DNA of 64,000 bases from JBAXTE01 sp963556065 (GTDB taxonomy: Bacteria; Bacteroidota; Bacteroidia; Bacteroidales; WCHB1-69), in assembly GCA_963556065.3 (NCBI GenBank), contig CAUVYH020000009.1:1-64000 (forward strand). Reading direction: 5' to 3'. A model generated the notes under the pieces. It did not search any database and was not told the origin of the DNA. It saw only the letters and a program-made list of their open reading frames with translations. Below, piece after piece: positions 25,382-33,698 of this stretch (position 1 is the stretch's first letter; each line of letters opens with the position of its first letter). A program made the translations under genes and the position numbers.

Positions 25382-25780
25382 ATGGAAAAGATAACAAAAA
25401 ATAAGATTGTAATTGGTGTTTTATTAAGCATAATTGGAATTATTGCAATTAGTCTAATGTTCTATATGCCAAAAGCTATCAAATCAAAATTAGATTCTAA
25501 TCATCCGCATATAAAATACAATGATGAATTTTTTGGGAAAGTTGAAAAAGTCTTCAACAACAGAGGATCTATTTACTTTGATCTTGAAAACAATCAGAAT
25601 TTTTGTATTTTTGATACTCGAAATTATGATTATTCACTAATTTGGATAGATGATTTTGTATCTTATGGAGATTCAATTTCAAAACAAAAACACACAGATA
25701 CAATATTCGTTTTTAAAGACAAAAAAAAGTATTTTTTTATAATAGACAAAGAAATCAATGAAAAGAAAAATAAAGATTAA
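25382..25780 (+). CDS. Small membrane-anchored protein, unknown function
   Basis: A 132-residue protein with one N-terminal membrane helix (about residues 9-30, IVIGVLLSIIGIIAISLMFY) and a polar, Asp/Asn/Lys-rich outer domain with beta-strand pattern. No lipobox is present and no family is recognised. It is strongly AT-rich. It lies between two near-identical signal-peptide scraps (25297 and 25784), as if each small gene here had been inserted behind a copy of the same lost gene start. Confidence 0.55.
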   Translation: MEKITKNKIVIGVLLSIIGIIAISLMFYMPKAIKSKLDSNHPHIKYNDEFFGKVEKVFNNRGSIYFDLENNQNFCIFDTRNYDYSLIWIDDFVSYGDSISKQKHTDTIFVFKDKKKYFFIIDKEINEKKNKD

Positions 25781-25783
25781 AAA

Positions 25784-26034
25784 ATGAAATACAAAACCCA
25801 ACTAGCCTTAGCGCTGCTAATACGAGGACATATTGATTAGTTTATGGCTCAATATCATTAGACTTAATGGATAATAATACTGTAATTGCATTGCCAGACA
25901 CTTCTAATTTTGATTTAAAACTTCAAAAAGGGATCTTCACTCGGGATGTTTTAACATTATGGGCTGCTGGAATAGCTGGCTATGGTAAAAAATTTCAAAT
26001 TTATTTTTATAATACTACAACAATAAAGAATTAA
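25784..26034 (+). pseudogene. Gene remnant: signal-peptide scrap plus orphan C-terminal piece
   Basis: 25784-25840 encodes MKYKTQLALALLIRGHID and stops. From 25837 a different frame is open without a proper start to 26034 (SLDLMDNNTVIALPDTSNF ... FQIYFYNTTTIKN). A part of it from ATG 25867 could be read as 55 codons. I interpret it as the ends of a larger secreted protein gene whose middle is lost. Confidence 0.4.
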
Positions 26035-26040
26035 TTGCTT

Positions 26041-26412
26041 ATGAAATGTATAAAAATTTCAAGTTTATTGGTATTTGTTTTTTTTACCACTAGATGTAAT
26101 AGTATAGCAGATGACAAAATCGAATTCAAACAAAAACTGGAAATAGAGTTGCAAGTAAAAATTCCAAATGATTTTGAAGTAATTAATAAAAAAAGTAGCA
26201 GTGCAATTGGAGATTATACTGAGGATTTTACAATATCCTTTTCGAAAAAAAACTATGATTCAATTTTGAAAACTATGGATACTTCAACTTTAATTCGAAT
26301 ACCAGATCAAAATTGGTATAGTTTTCAAAAAATAAATAAGGAAAATGATTTTATATCCATTACATTTGATTCAGATAAAAGTGAAATTTCTTATTGTAAG
26401 GTTAATGAATAA
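26041..26412 (+). CDS. Small putative lipoprotein, unknown function
   Basis: A 123-residue protein with a leader ending in FFTTRC (possible lipobox, Cys about 19). The mature domain has mixed strands and helices (KQKLEIELQVKIPNDFEV, DYTEDFTISFSKKNYD) and no recognised family. The ATG at 26041 is preferred over a TTG six bases upstream. It is one of the small envelope genes of the 24956-27756 island. It directly follows the orphan C-terminal remnant that ends at 26034, the arrangement expected for a small accessory gene left behind when its large neighbour decayed. Confidence 0.55.
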   Translation: MKCIKISSLLVFVFFTTRCNSIADDKIEFKQKLEIELQVKIPNDFEVINKKSSSAIGDYTEDFTISFSKKNYDSILKTMDTSTLIRIPDQNWYSFQKINKENDFISITFDSDKSEISYCKVNE

Positions 26413-26429
26413 AGAATTCAACAATAATA

Positions 26430-26554
26430 TGAGTAGCCCAACATTTTATAATGTAAAGCCAATAGGAATCATGTCTTATCAAATAAGCTTATTTAAAATC
26501 AGACAAATACAAAGAATTAAGAATTATCAATCTATACCAGGCTTAAGCAAATAA
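26430..26554 (+). pseudogene. Possible gene fragment
   Basis: A 41-codon frame (MSSPTFYNVKPIGIM ... NYQSIPGLSK) without signal peptide or recognisable domain. It may be the tail of a lost protein. It is followed at 26568-26633 by another truncated start encoding MKKISYKVILLSICFLIMGIT and a stop. Confidence 0.3.
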
Positions 26555-26651
26555 AAAATATTTAGCATGAAAAAAATTAGTTATAAAGTTATACTATTAT
26601 CGATTTGCTTTTTGATAATGGGCATCACATAATCATTTTAAATAATTTGAC

Positions 26652-27032
26652 ATGAATTGGTATTTTTATTGGTATTATACTATATATAGTATTTACAAAC
26701 GTTTTAGTTGGGATGTGCATTTTGATGTTTTTGCGACTAGCATGTTTAGCTTTTTTGTCGCAAGTATATTATTTAGTTTCATTGTTTACCTATCCATTTT
26801 ATTTGATTTTGTTGATTTTATGAAAATGAGTAGCTTCACTATTATAATTCCTTGTTTATGCGTTTTTGTTGTAAATTATCTTGTTTTTTTACCGAAGCAA
26901 CGGCAATTAAGAAACTACGACAAATTTTTAGAGATTCAAACAAATACAAAAAACTTCATTTCGATCTTATTAAGTGTTTTTAGTGTATCTGTATTAGTGT
27001 TTTCAATAATTTTGGCAAGAAAATTTACATAG
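26652..27032 (+). CDS. Small integral membrane protein, unknown function
   Basis: A 126-residue protein with three predicted membrane helices (about residues 30-52, 60-78, 100-122), aromatic at the N-terminus (MNWYFYWYYTIYSIYKRF) and with a basic loop (PKQRQLRNYDKF). No family is recognised. Small multi-helix membrane proteins of this kind are frequent in variable islands of Bacteroidota, where some are proposed immunity proteins. Its neighbours are gene scraps, so its function cannot be inferred from context. Confidence 0.5.
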   Translation: MNWYFYWYYTIYSIYKRFSWDVHFDVFATSMFSFFVASILFSFIVYLSILFDFVDFMKMSSFTIIIPCLCVFVVNYLVFLPKQRQLRNYDKFLEIQTNTKNFISILLSVFSVSVLVFSIILARKFT

Positions 27033-27105
27033 ATATAATGAATAAATGCTTATTCGCTTTGATTGTTATAACTTAATAACGTAGACATAAGAACAAAAAG
27101 TAAAA

Positions 27106-27211
27106 ATGAATAAAATAAAAAATAGCCCTAGCCATCTTGCTGCTGCTGCCATGCATTACTTGGGGGCAAATATACCGTTACAGCATGAGCTACGATGTCC
27201 TTTTTAAATAA
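27106..27211 (+). pseudogene. Frameshifted start of a secreted protein gene
   Basis: ATG at 27106 opens a frame that, with one base removed from the A-run near 27115-27121, reads MNKIKIALAILLLLPC ... TWGQIYRYSMSYDVLFK and stops at 27211. The signal peptide is intact but the protein ends after about 14 mature residues. It is the third broken secreted-protein start in this island. Confidence 0.45.
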
Positions 27212-27222
27212 AAATAAAATTC

Positions 27223-27230
27223 TAAATTTG
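27223..27230 (+). promoter_or_regulatory. Putative -7 promoter element
   Basis: TAAATTTG fits TAnnTTTG. It could drive a 30-codon ORF at 27235-27327 of doubtful reality and the lipoprotein gene at 27340. Confidence 0.35.
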
Positions 27231-27339
27231 CAACATGAACAAGCCATATATTTTCAACGTCCGCAATTCTGGAACACAATTGGCAACCCCCAAAATCACT
27301 ATATTATTTCAGATAAACTTAAAATAACATTAATTAAAG

Positions 27340-27756
27340 ATGGTCGAAAAAAATAAACCTGCATTCCTAATATTGATTTTACTAATGCTGAATGCCTGTG
27401 TATTTGATGAAGTTGATAGCCGAAGAATAATTATAAACAACAACTCTAGTAATAAAATATATGCGTGTTTTTCAAATACAGACACCTTAAATGTAACTGA
27501 ATTTAATGATACAAATAGATATGCTTTAGAAGTATTAGAAAATTCTAATGGTGAAATTGAACCGCCTAGAACATGGAAAGGGTATTTTAAAAGAAGCGCT
27601 GATGAAAAAATTAGAATTATTTTTGTGAAGAAAGATTCTGTTGAAAAATATGGATGGAAAAAGGTTTCAAATGAAAATTTGATAGATACAATTATCAAAG
27701 TGGGATTAATTGATTTAGATAGATGCAATTGGGAAATTAAGTATGATCGAAAATAA
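27340..27756 (+). CDS. Small putative lipoprotein, unknown function
   Basis: A 138-residue protein with a leader ending in LMLNAC (lipobox, Cys about 20). The mature domain opens with RRIIINNNSSNKIYACFSNTD, a pattern of short strands seen in several uncharacterised Bacteroidota lipoproteins, and contains a PPRTWKGYF segment. It is the last and best-preserved member of the small-gene island and converges on the minus-strand transglutaminase gene, whose stop lies about 70 bp away. No function can be assigned. Confidence 0.6.
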   Translation: MVEKNKPAFLILILLMLNACVFDEVDSRRIIINNNSSNKIYACFSNTDTLNVTEFNDTNRYALEVLENSNGEIEPPRTWKGYFKRSADEKIRIIFVKKDSVEKYGWKKVSNENLIDTIIKVGLIDLDRCNWEIKYDRK

Positions 27757-27829
27757 GAAAAATTCATCTGAAACTCTCTCATCCACCACTTTCAGCCTTT
27801 CCACCTTATGGACTTTATGAACTTTCGAC

Positions 27830-30472
27830 TCATTTTTTACAGCTATTCGCATCCATCTGAATGTTTTTCAGCAGGGTCTCCCCGATTCCAATCCGGTAGC
27901 CCATGGTGACAAAAAGCAGGTCCATTTTGGCATTAATCAGCATCGTGATCGGGAAATCTTCGTCAATTTTTAGGATCGATTTCATCGAGTTGAACAATTC
28001 GTTGTTGTAATCGATCACATAGGTGACTTTTTTTGGCAAACCGGTCGTGTCGGCTACAAAAGCTGGAGTCAACTTGCTTTGTGGAACCACGATGACCACT
28101 TCCCCGTCCCAGTAATTGAAATCCTCCTTCAGAATTTTCAGATCACTCAAAACGTGGCGGGTGGGTTCCTTGGCCGGATCGATAAACAACAGCACCATCC
28201 CTTTTTGGGCACAACGCTCGTTCAGATTTACAAACCGATTATCGGTGGTGCTCACCGGTTTTACGAAATTCACTTTGGGATGTTCCACTTTTGAAACATC
28301 AATGGCTCTGATGGTCACGATCTTACGGACGGTTTCGTTGGGTTTGATCTCGAAGGTTTCGGTTCTCACCAGCACCGACCCATCGTTTTGCCGGTTTCCG
28401 GTGGTCAGGCGATAAAACCCCGGTTCCAGATTGAGCGTGACCGGAAAGGTTTTCATCAACGGGCTGTCTTCATAATCGAGGGTGATGAATTCTCCGTTTT
28501 GAAAACGAGCCAACGTGAAATTGGGATAATATTCGGGTTTCGCCAGATTGATCGGATCGTTTTCGAGGATGAGCGTGGCGTATGACTGGGCGTTGGCCAA
28601 CGGCTGATCGAACAGCACATCATTCCATTTTCCCATGGAATAATACTGCGGAATTCGGGTTGCCGGATTTAACTTCGCAGGAACTCCAATCGCACGGCAA
28701 ACCGCCACAAAAAAGATATTCAGCGAATGCAGATCGGCATACCTCAATCGGAAAACACCTTCGGGCGAAATGGGGCATCGGGAGTAATTTTCATCCAGAA
28801 TTTTTACCGTTTTCAGCAACAGATCCTTGACCAATTGAGGATTTACCCTGAATTTCAGCTGTTCCGCTTCTGGAAATTTGTTTGCAAAATAACTTCTCCA
28901 TTCCGTGATCATCTCGTTTCCGATGCGTGTGGGGACAATTCCTTCCTCAAAAATCGTAAAAGGGAACTCTTTCTTAATCAGAATGGCCGTGTTGATGCTT
29001 TTCAAATGAGCCGTTAGCGTCTTTGATTTGCAATCGCGCAGGTCCTTGTCGGAAATTCCGGATAAGACATCAAACAGTAACGGATTTGTGGCATTTTCAA
29101 TCATAAAATGGCTGATTTCACGCCAGTTACCTTCACTTTTCTTGATAAAATACCACACCGAATCCAGCGGAAGGTTCACTCCACGGAACTGGTCATCCAG
29201 CTTTTCGCGACGCATAAACGTGTTGGTGTAAACCGTTCGAACCGAGTCCTCGTATTGCAACCGAATGCTGTTCTCTTTGGCTTTTTCGCTCGAAACAGGC
29301 GAAAGCTGCTTATTGATGGGTGGAACATTTTCGAACTGCTGGATTTCAATTTTTGGAGTGGTGTTGCTGACTGATATCACCACGGTATCGACTTCGGAAA
29401 CACTGATTTTTTTGTACCCGAATTTGTTTCCGGCAGTTGCCCAAACCATGAGATCTCCCAGACCGGTGGTGATTTTTGCAATTCCACGGGCATTGGTTTT
29501 TTGCTCTGCAATGGTGTAAAACTCAGCATAATTATAAAGTTGGAACTTCACCGTGCTTTGAGGGACAGCTCTCTTTTGAGCATCAATTACTTTTACAAAA
29601 ATGGTTTTGGTGGTGGCGTAGTTCTCAATCAGGTTGATTTTGGTGTAGTTCTGATCGTAAAGCAGGGTTTCCTCTTTCCCCTTGTATGGGCCGAAAACAT
29701 TGGTATGCACCATCATGGTCCGCTTCGCCGGTTGTGCAAACCAGCCCATGTTCAGTTCCGGATCGGGCTCGCAGGCACCTAGAAAGTACCATTTCCCGTC
29801 CACCCACACTTCCACCCATGCGTGGTTGTCGTCAGTGTGTGCCCAACGCGGAGTATAGCATTGGCGGGCCGGAATTCCAACCGCCCGCATAGCGGTAACT
29901 GCAAATGTGGATTCTTCGCCGCAACGCCCCAGTGCCGTGAGCATCGAGGCCAATGGCGAGGAGGTGCGTTCGTCGGCTCCGCGATAGGCCATTTTTTCGT
30001 GACACCAGTGATTTACCTCCAGCGCAGCTTGGTACATGGATAGATTGAGAATCCGTGGTTTCAGCTCGTTGAAAAACAAGATTCTGGCGGTGTCCAAATC
30101 CTCGTTGTTGACTCTGGGCGGAATTACAAAATGACGAAACAACACTTCGGGAACCGTTTTCCCCCACGAAAATGTTTTCTGCGCTTCGAATGCCACCCGA
30201 ATTTCTTTCAGGTAATATTCAGGTGATTTATCCACCAAGTCGTTGAGCGACATGTAGGCATACAAAAACTTCAGCGCTTCAACCTCCCGAAGTTCCATTT
30301 TCTGAGAAATCGATTTTGCAAAATCAAAACCTACGGAGGTAAACTTAGCTTTCCGCCGTTCAAATTTTTGTTCCACGGATGCTCTGATTTTGGCATCGGA
30401 AATAAAGTGCTGTGCGGAAATATTCCCAATAAAAAGGCCTAAAAAAAGGATAATCAGTAGTTTTTGTTTCAT
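27830..30472 (-). CDS. Secreted transglutaminase-like protein with C-terminal thioredoxin-like domain
   Basis: An 880-residue secreted protein. It has a signal peptide (1-20, ending NISA). The transglutaminase-like domain carries C184 (LGRCGEES), H217 (DDNHAWVEVW) and an acidic residue in GACEPDPEL as the triad. A middle beta region follows. A second, degenerate transglutaminase-like segment (RLRYADLHSLNIFFVAVCRAIGVPAKLNP, about 600-650) is next. The last 120 residues have a thioredoxin/peroxiredoxin-like strand order (GMVLLFIDPAKEPTRHVLSDL ... FPITMLINAKMDLLF) but lack a CxxC. The protein may cut or cross-link peptides outside the cytoplasm. It has no type IX signal. ATG 30472 is preferred over 30505, which precedes the signal peptide by 11 residues. 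Confidence 0.82.
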   Translation of the reverse strand: MKQKLLIILFLGLFIGNISAQHFISDAKIRASVEQKFERRKAKFTSVGFDFAKSISQKMELREVEALKFLYAYMSLNDLVDKSPEYYLKEIRVAFEAQKTFSWGKTVPEVLFRHFVIPPRVNNEDLDTARILFFNELKPRILNLSMYQAALEVNHWCHEKMAYRGADERTSSPLASMLTALGRCGEESTFAVTAMRAVGIPARQCYTPRWAHTDDNHAWVEVWVDGKWYFLGACEPDPELNMGWFAQPAKRTMMVHTNVFGPYKGKEETLLYDQNYTKINLIENYATTKTIFVKVIDAQKRAVPQSTVKFQLYNYAEFYTIAEQKTNARGIAKITTGLGDLMVWATAGNKFGYKKISVSEVDTVVISVSNTTPKIEIQQFENVPPINKQLSPVSSEKAKENSIRLQYEDSVRTVYTNTFMRREKLDDQFRGVNLPLDSVWYFIKKSEGNWREISHFMIENATNPLLFDVLSGISDKDLRDCKSKTLTAHLKSINTAILIKKEFPFTIFEEGIVPTRIGNEMITEWRSYFANKFPEAEQLKFRVNPQLVKDLLLKTVKILDENYSRCPISPEGVFRLRYADLHSLNIFFVAVCRAIGVPAKLNPATRIPQYYSMGKWNDVLFDQPLANAQSYATLILENDPINLAKPEYYPNFTLARFQNGEFITLDYEDSPLMKTFPVTLNLEPGFYRLTTGNRQNDGSVLVRTETFEIKPNETVRKIVTIRAIDVSKVEHPKVNFVKPVSTTDNRFVNLNERCAQKGMVLLFIDPAKEPTRHVLSDLKILKEDFNYWDGEVVIVVPQSKLTPAFVADTTGLPKKVTYVIDYNNELFNSMKSILKIDEDFPITMLINAKMDLLFVTMGYRIGIGETLLKNIQMDANSCKK

Positions 30473-30530
30473 AATATTTTGATTTTCTTTAATTTTTTTG
30501 CCCATAAAGCAGGCAGTTTGATTGTTTTAT

Positions 30531-30608
30531 TCATTTCGAACGAACGTGAGAAATCTAAGCTAATTGACTGACAAACAGATTCTTCACTACGTTCAGACTG
30601 ACAAAATA
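30531..30608. repeat. Dispersed palindromic repeat
   Basis: Contains an inverted half (TTTCGAACGAACGTGAGAAATCT) and the direct unit GATTCTTCACTAC...GACTGACAAAA at 30578-30608, related to the unit at 3148-3180. It looks like a Bacteroidota intergenic repeat family. Confidence 0.45.
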
Positions 30609-30619
30609 ATAAATGCTTT

Positions 30620-31366
30620 TTATATAATTCCATCAATTATTTCCTTAATCTCCTTTACCATTTCCCCATCAACGCTTGCAATAGCAAATTCGTTGCAAAA
30701 TTTGCTTCCCATATTGACTCCCGGTTTGCGATAGTTCATGAGGCTTTCCCTGTCCGTTTTTGCGGAGGTATGGACTTCAACTACGCCGGTTTTTTCGATG
30801 ATTTCTTTTACATTATTGGCTCTCACGCCGGAACCGGCCAAAATTGCAATCCTGCCTTGTGCCTGAATTACCAATTCCCGAATTAATGAAATTCCCTCGA
30901 ATGCCGTTTGTTTCTGTCCGGAAGTGAGAATCCTATCACACTCTGCTTTAACGATTTGTTCCAAGGCTTCGTATGGGTTTTTGCATACATCGAATGCCCG
31001 GTGAAAGGTTACTTTCATGGGAGAAGCAAGTTGACAAACGGTTTTTGTTCTTTCAACATCGATAGTCCCGTCGGCATTCAGAAACCCGATTACAACTCCA
31101 TCAAGTCCTTGTTTTTTGGCTTCCAAGACATCGTTTACAATGGTTTCAAACTCTGTTTCCGAGTATAAGAAATCTCCGCTTCGAGGACGGATAAGCGCGA
31201 ATACAGGAATGGAAATGTGCTTTTTAATTTCACATATCAACCCAAAAGACGGGGTTAATCCGCCAAGTTCCAAGGCCGAGCATAACTCAAGACGATCGGC
31301 TCCGTTTTTTTGAGCGATCAATGCTCCATCTAGTGATTCTACTGCAATTTCCAATTTTATTCTCAT
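30620..31366 (-). CDS. cutC: CutC family protein
   Basis: A 248-residue TIM-barrel protein of the CutC family, named for copper homeostasis though the biochemical role is unsettled. Signatures are the start KLEIAVESLDGALIAQKNGADRLELCSAL, then GGLTPSFGLI, IPVFALIRPRSGDFLYS, VIGFLNADGTID, VTFHRAFDVCKNPYEAL, RILTSGQ and ILAGSGVRANNV. The HTSAK segment and conserved R and C residues are in place. The length is standard. It is a single gene between a repeat element and a four-helix-bundle gene. Confidence 0.93.
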   Translation of the reverse strand: MRIKLEIAVESLDGALIAQKNGADRLELCSALELGGLTPSFGLICEIKKHISIPVFALIRPRSGDFLYSETEFETIVNDVLEAKKQGLDGVVIGFLNADGTIDVERTKTVCQLASPMKVTFHRAFDVCKNPYEALEQIVKAECDRILTSGQKQTAFEGISLIRELVIQAQGRIAILAGSGVRANNVKEIIEKTGVVEVHTSAKTDRESLMNYRKPGVNMGSKFCNEFAIASVDGEMVKEIKEIIDGII

Positions 31367-31394
31367 ATTAATTAGTTATGAATTATAAGATATA

Positions 31395-31870
31395 AATTAT
31401 GAGTTAACGCAAAGCGTGTCTAAAGCGAAATCAGTTGAAAACAGATAAGCCTCAGTGAAACGCTTTTATTAGAGTTTGTTTTGCTTCGTTGTCATTATAG
31501 AGCTACGCAACATTTTCAAAAGTTCATTTGCATTATCGTAAAGTTGTGAAAACTCCTTTTCTGTAAGGAACTCTGATTGATGAAGTAATTCTAACCAATA
31601 CATCGTTTCATCGCACTCTTTCTGAGAAATGGCCAGCTTATGAACAAAATCAGCTTTGCTCTCCGCATTTTGAGCTTCTCTGATATTTGCACCAATCGAA
31701 GTCCCGGAACGAAGCAATTGCTTTGCAATGATAAACTCCTTTTTATTTATAGTCAGATGTTTGTAGGTTTTAATTGCCATAAGTGCAAAATCAAACGATT
31801 TATCTTTTAATATTGATTTTTTATTTGTCATAGAATTTTATTTTTGTCCCGCTTTGCGCCACTCATAATT
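31395..31870. repeat. Inverted-repeat-bounded segment carrying the four-helix-bundle gene
   Basis: Left arm 31395-31416 (AATTATGAGTTAACGCAAAGCG) is the imperfect complement of right arm 31850-31870: 9 bp and 10 bp exact blocks, with three bases in one arm and two in the other between them. The arms bracket the gene at 31469-31831, as a mobile unit would. Confidence 0.45.
31469..31831 (-). CDS. Four-helix-bundle protein (23S rRNA intervening-sequence family)
   Basis: A 120-residue all-helical protein of the 'four helix bundle' family first seen inside intervening sequences of 23S rRNA genes and related to the Avd accessory protein of diversity-generating retroelements. Typical segments are FDFALMAIKTYKHL, AKQLLRSGTSIGANIREAQ, AESKADFVHKLAISQKECDETMYWLELL and LLKMLRSS. 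Such genes are found many times in some Bacteroidota genomes at unrelated places. No reverse transcriptase, variable repeat or rRNA is near. The gene is flanked by imperfect inverted repeats (31395-31416 and 31850-31870), which suggests it moves as a small unit. Confidence 0.85.
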   Translation of the reverse strand: MTNKKSILKDKSFDFALMAIKTYKHLTINKKEFIIAKQLLRSGTSIGANIREAQNAESKADFVHKLAISQKECDETMYWLELLHQSEFLTEKEFSQLYDNANELLKMLRSSIMTTKQNKL

Positions 31871-32030
31871 CATCACTCATAATTTTCGCATTCCCCAAAA
31901 AAAGAAATTTTCAATTTCGTTTTTTTTGTGGATCCTAGAATTTTTAGAAAAATCAAAGATTTTTTAGAATTCGGGACGCGCACTCATAACTCATCGTTCA
32001 TAACTCATAACTCTTTAAAAATACAAATGT
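31871..32030. repeat. Dispersed and low-complexity repeats
   Basis: 31945-31980 contains TCAAAGATTTTTTAGAATTCGGGAC, close to TCGAAGATTTTTTATTTTTCGGGAC at 362-385. Around it are short tandem copies of 'CATAACTCATAACTC' type (31865-31885 and 31981-32012). No gene is seen. Confidence 0.4.
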
Positions 32031-32127
32031 AATGGTTTTTGGAAGAAAACAAATGAATTCGGCGGAAAATGAAAAAGGCGCCTAAATCAATTAAGACCGG
32101 CACCTAGTAATTGTAAGATCAAGTCCG

Positions 32128-33405
32128 TTACTCCGAAATGGCCTCAATCGGTTTCATTTTATAGGGCGTTCCCTCCTGAATGGCTTTTAGCACCGCTCCA
32201 CCGCCGGTGAAAATGTAGTATTGCGGACTGTCAATCGCTGAAATATATAAACCCGGCAGAAGACGTTTGAGTTCTTGCAAAGTGTCGCCACCGCCATAAA
32301 GTTTTACACCATTTGGATTGTCGTCGATCAATTGGTCTAGAGCTATGGTTCCTTCATTAAAGTATGGTGTGAAGCCCATTACGGCATTCACAAAAATGGT
32401 GTGTGCTTTATGGAAAACGCTGTGAACCGAAGGATCGTTGAACGACTCTTTGGCAACGTCGAGGACATACTGCAATTCTGTTCCTTCTTCGAGCATCAGG
32501 ATGTTATGGGTTCTGTATTTGCCTTCAATTCGGCCTTCCATTGTGTCGGATTCCACAATGTATTTCAGTTCAACGATTTTGTTTGGATAATCCTTGGCAA
32601 ATTCAACAAATTCTTTGGCATATTTGATATCGTCATCTTCAATTCCTTTAATCTTCAATCCATATTTTGCGCATAGGTATGCATTGTACATCACCCCGCC
32701 CAAAACCAGAAAATCGGCTTGTTTCAGCAATGCATAAAGCGGTTCGATTTTGGTGTCGAATTTAGAGCCGGCTACCACGGCAACGAATGGGCGCTTGGGT
32801 TCGAAAATACGGGAGAGATTAGTGACCTCTTTTTCCATCAGGAAACCGGCATAAGAAGGCAAATATTTTGCAACCCCGACGGTAGAAGCATGTGCCTGCC
32901 AGGATCCGAAGGCGTCATTTACAAAAACATCGGCAAGCGAGGCCAGCTCACGGGCAAAAACATCTGCGGATTCATCTTTGGCCTCTTCCCCCTTAAACCA
33001 ACGGGTATTGGGGAGATAGATTCCGTCGATCTCGCCCTTGCGAAGCTGCTCAACATAAGGCTTTAAAGGAGCTGCAATTTCTACAATGCCGAAATTATCG
33101 GGAGCATTCAGTTTTGGAATTACAAAATTTACTTGAAGCTTTTTAAGCAAATACTCAACAATTGGCTCCACCGAAGAATCTTTCGAGATGTTTATTTCGC
33201 CGGTTTTCTTGTTTTTGGGACGCCCCACGTGGGTCATCAAGATGAGTTTCCCTCCTCTTGACACGATATTGAACAGGGTGGAAATTGTGGCATCTATGCG
33301 GTATGGATCGTGTATCAATCCTTTTTTTACCACGTTGTGGTCGACCCTGACAAGGACTATTTTTCCCCGCACATCGGCACTGTTTAAAGACTTTAGATGT
33401 TCCAT
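32128..33405 (-). CDS. pgk: Divergent phosphoglycerate kinase
   Basis: A 425-residue member of the phosphoglycerate kinase family, which makes ATP from 1,3-bisphosphoglycerate. Recognisable segments are VRVDHN (19-24, usual VRVDFN), DPYRID (R36), THVGRPK (H59, R62), LPNTRW (R135), FVNDAFG, AGSKFDTKI with both Lys (K215, K219), YGGGD and FTGGGA. Unusual features: the basic-patch Arg in the usual HRAHAST is Gln here (Q170, SWQAHAST), the usual GPMGVFE loop is replaced by AVMGFTPYF, and the C-terminus is longer than usual. It may be a paralogue with altered kinetics, or simply the form of this lineage. It has its own promoter and no glycolytic neighbours. Confidence 0.85.
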   Translation of the reverse strand: MEHLKSLNSADVRGKIVLVRVDHNVVKKGLIHDPYRIDATISTLFNIVSRGGKLILMTHVGRPKNKKTGEINISKDSSVEPIVEYLLKKLQVNFVIPKLNAPDNFGIVEIAAPLKPYVEQLRKGEIDGIYLPNTRWFKGEEAKDESADVFARELASLADVFVNDAFGSWQAHASTVGVAKYLPSYAGFLMEKEVTNLSRIFEPKRPFVAVVAGSKFDTKIEPLYALLKQADFLVLGGVMYNAYLCAKYGLKIKGIEDDDIKYAKEFVEFAKDYPNKIVELKYIVESDTMEGRIEGKYRTHNILMLEEGTELQYVLDVAKESFNDPSVHSVFHKAHTIFVNAVMGFTPYFNEGTIALDQLIDDNPNGVKLYGGGDTLQELKRLLPGLYISAIDSPQYYIFTGGGAVLKAIQEGTPYKMKPIEAISE

Positions 33406-33478
33406 ATATTGATATTTTTTGTTGTCTTGTGCTTATTGTAACAATTGAATTGAAACAATGTTGAAAATTATGATAAGG

Positions 33479-33486
33479 CAAAGGTA
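33479..33486 (-). promoter_or_regulatory. Putative -7 promoter element of pgk
   Basis: On the minus strand this reads TACCTTTG (TAnnTTTG), about 73 bp before the start at 33405. Confidence 0.45.
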
Positions 33487-33636
33487 TGCAATTTTAAAAA
33501 ACGGGAACATCAACATTTCTGTTATCTTATTCTTTTGATTGATTATTAAAATCCAAAAACAGCCATGTAAAGAACTATTATTCCTCAAAAAGCATCCTCA
33601 AAACAAAAGTTCCGGAAAAATATTCTTCTTGTTTTA

Positions 33637-33668
33637 TTTGGAAATTCTCATAAAAAATGGTACGTTTG
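33637..33668 (+). promoter_or_regulatory. Bacteroidota promoter of kbl
   Basis: A full match: TTTG at 33637-33640, 20-bp spacer, TACGTTTG at 33661-33668. An ATG at 33657 lies upstream of the transcript start this implies, so translation begins at 33699. Confidence 0.7.
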
Positions 33669-33698
33669 CATCAACAAATAATATTAAAAAACAAGGTC

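Noticed and set aside
31469..31831. Diversity-generating retroelement around the four-helix-bundle gene
   Set aside because: No reverse transcriptase, template repeat or variable repeat is seen within the neighbouring kilobases.
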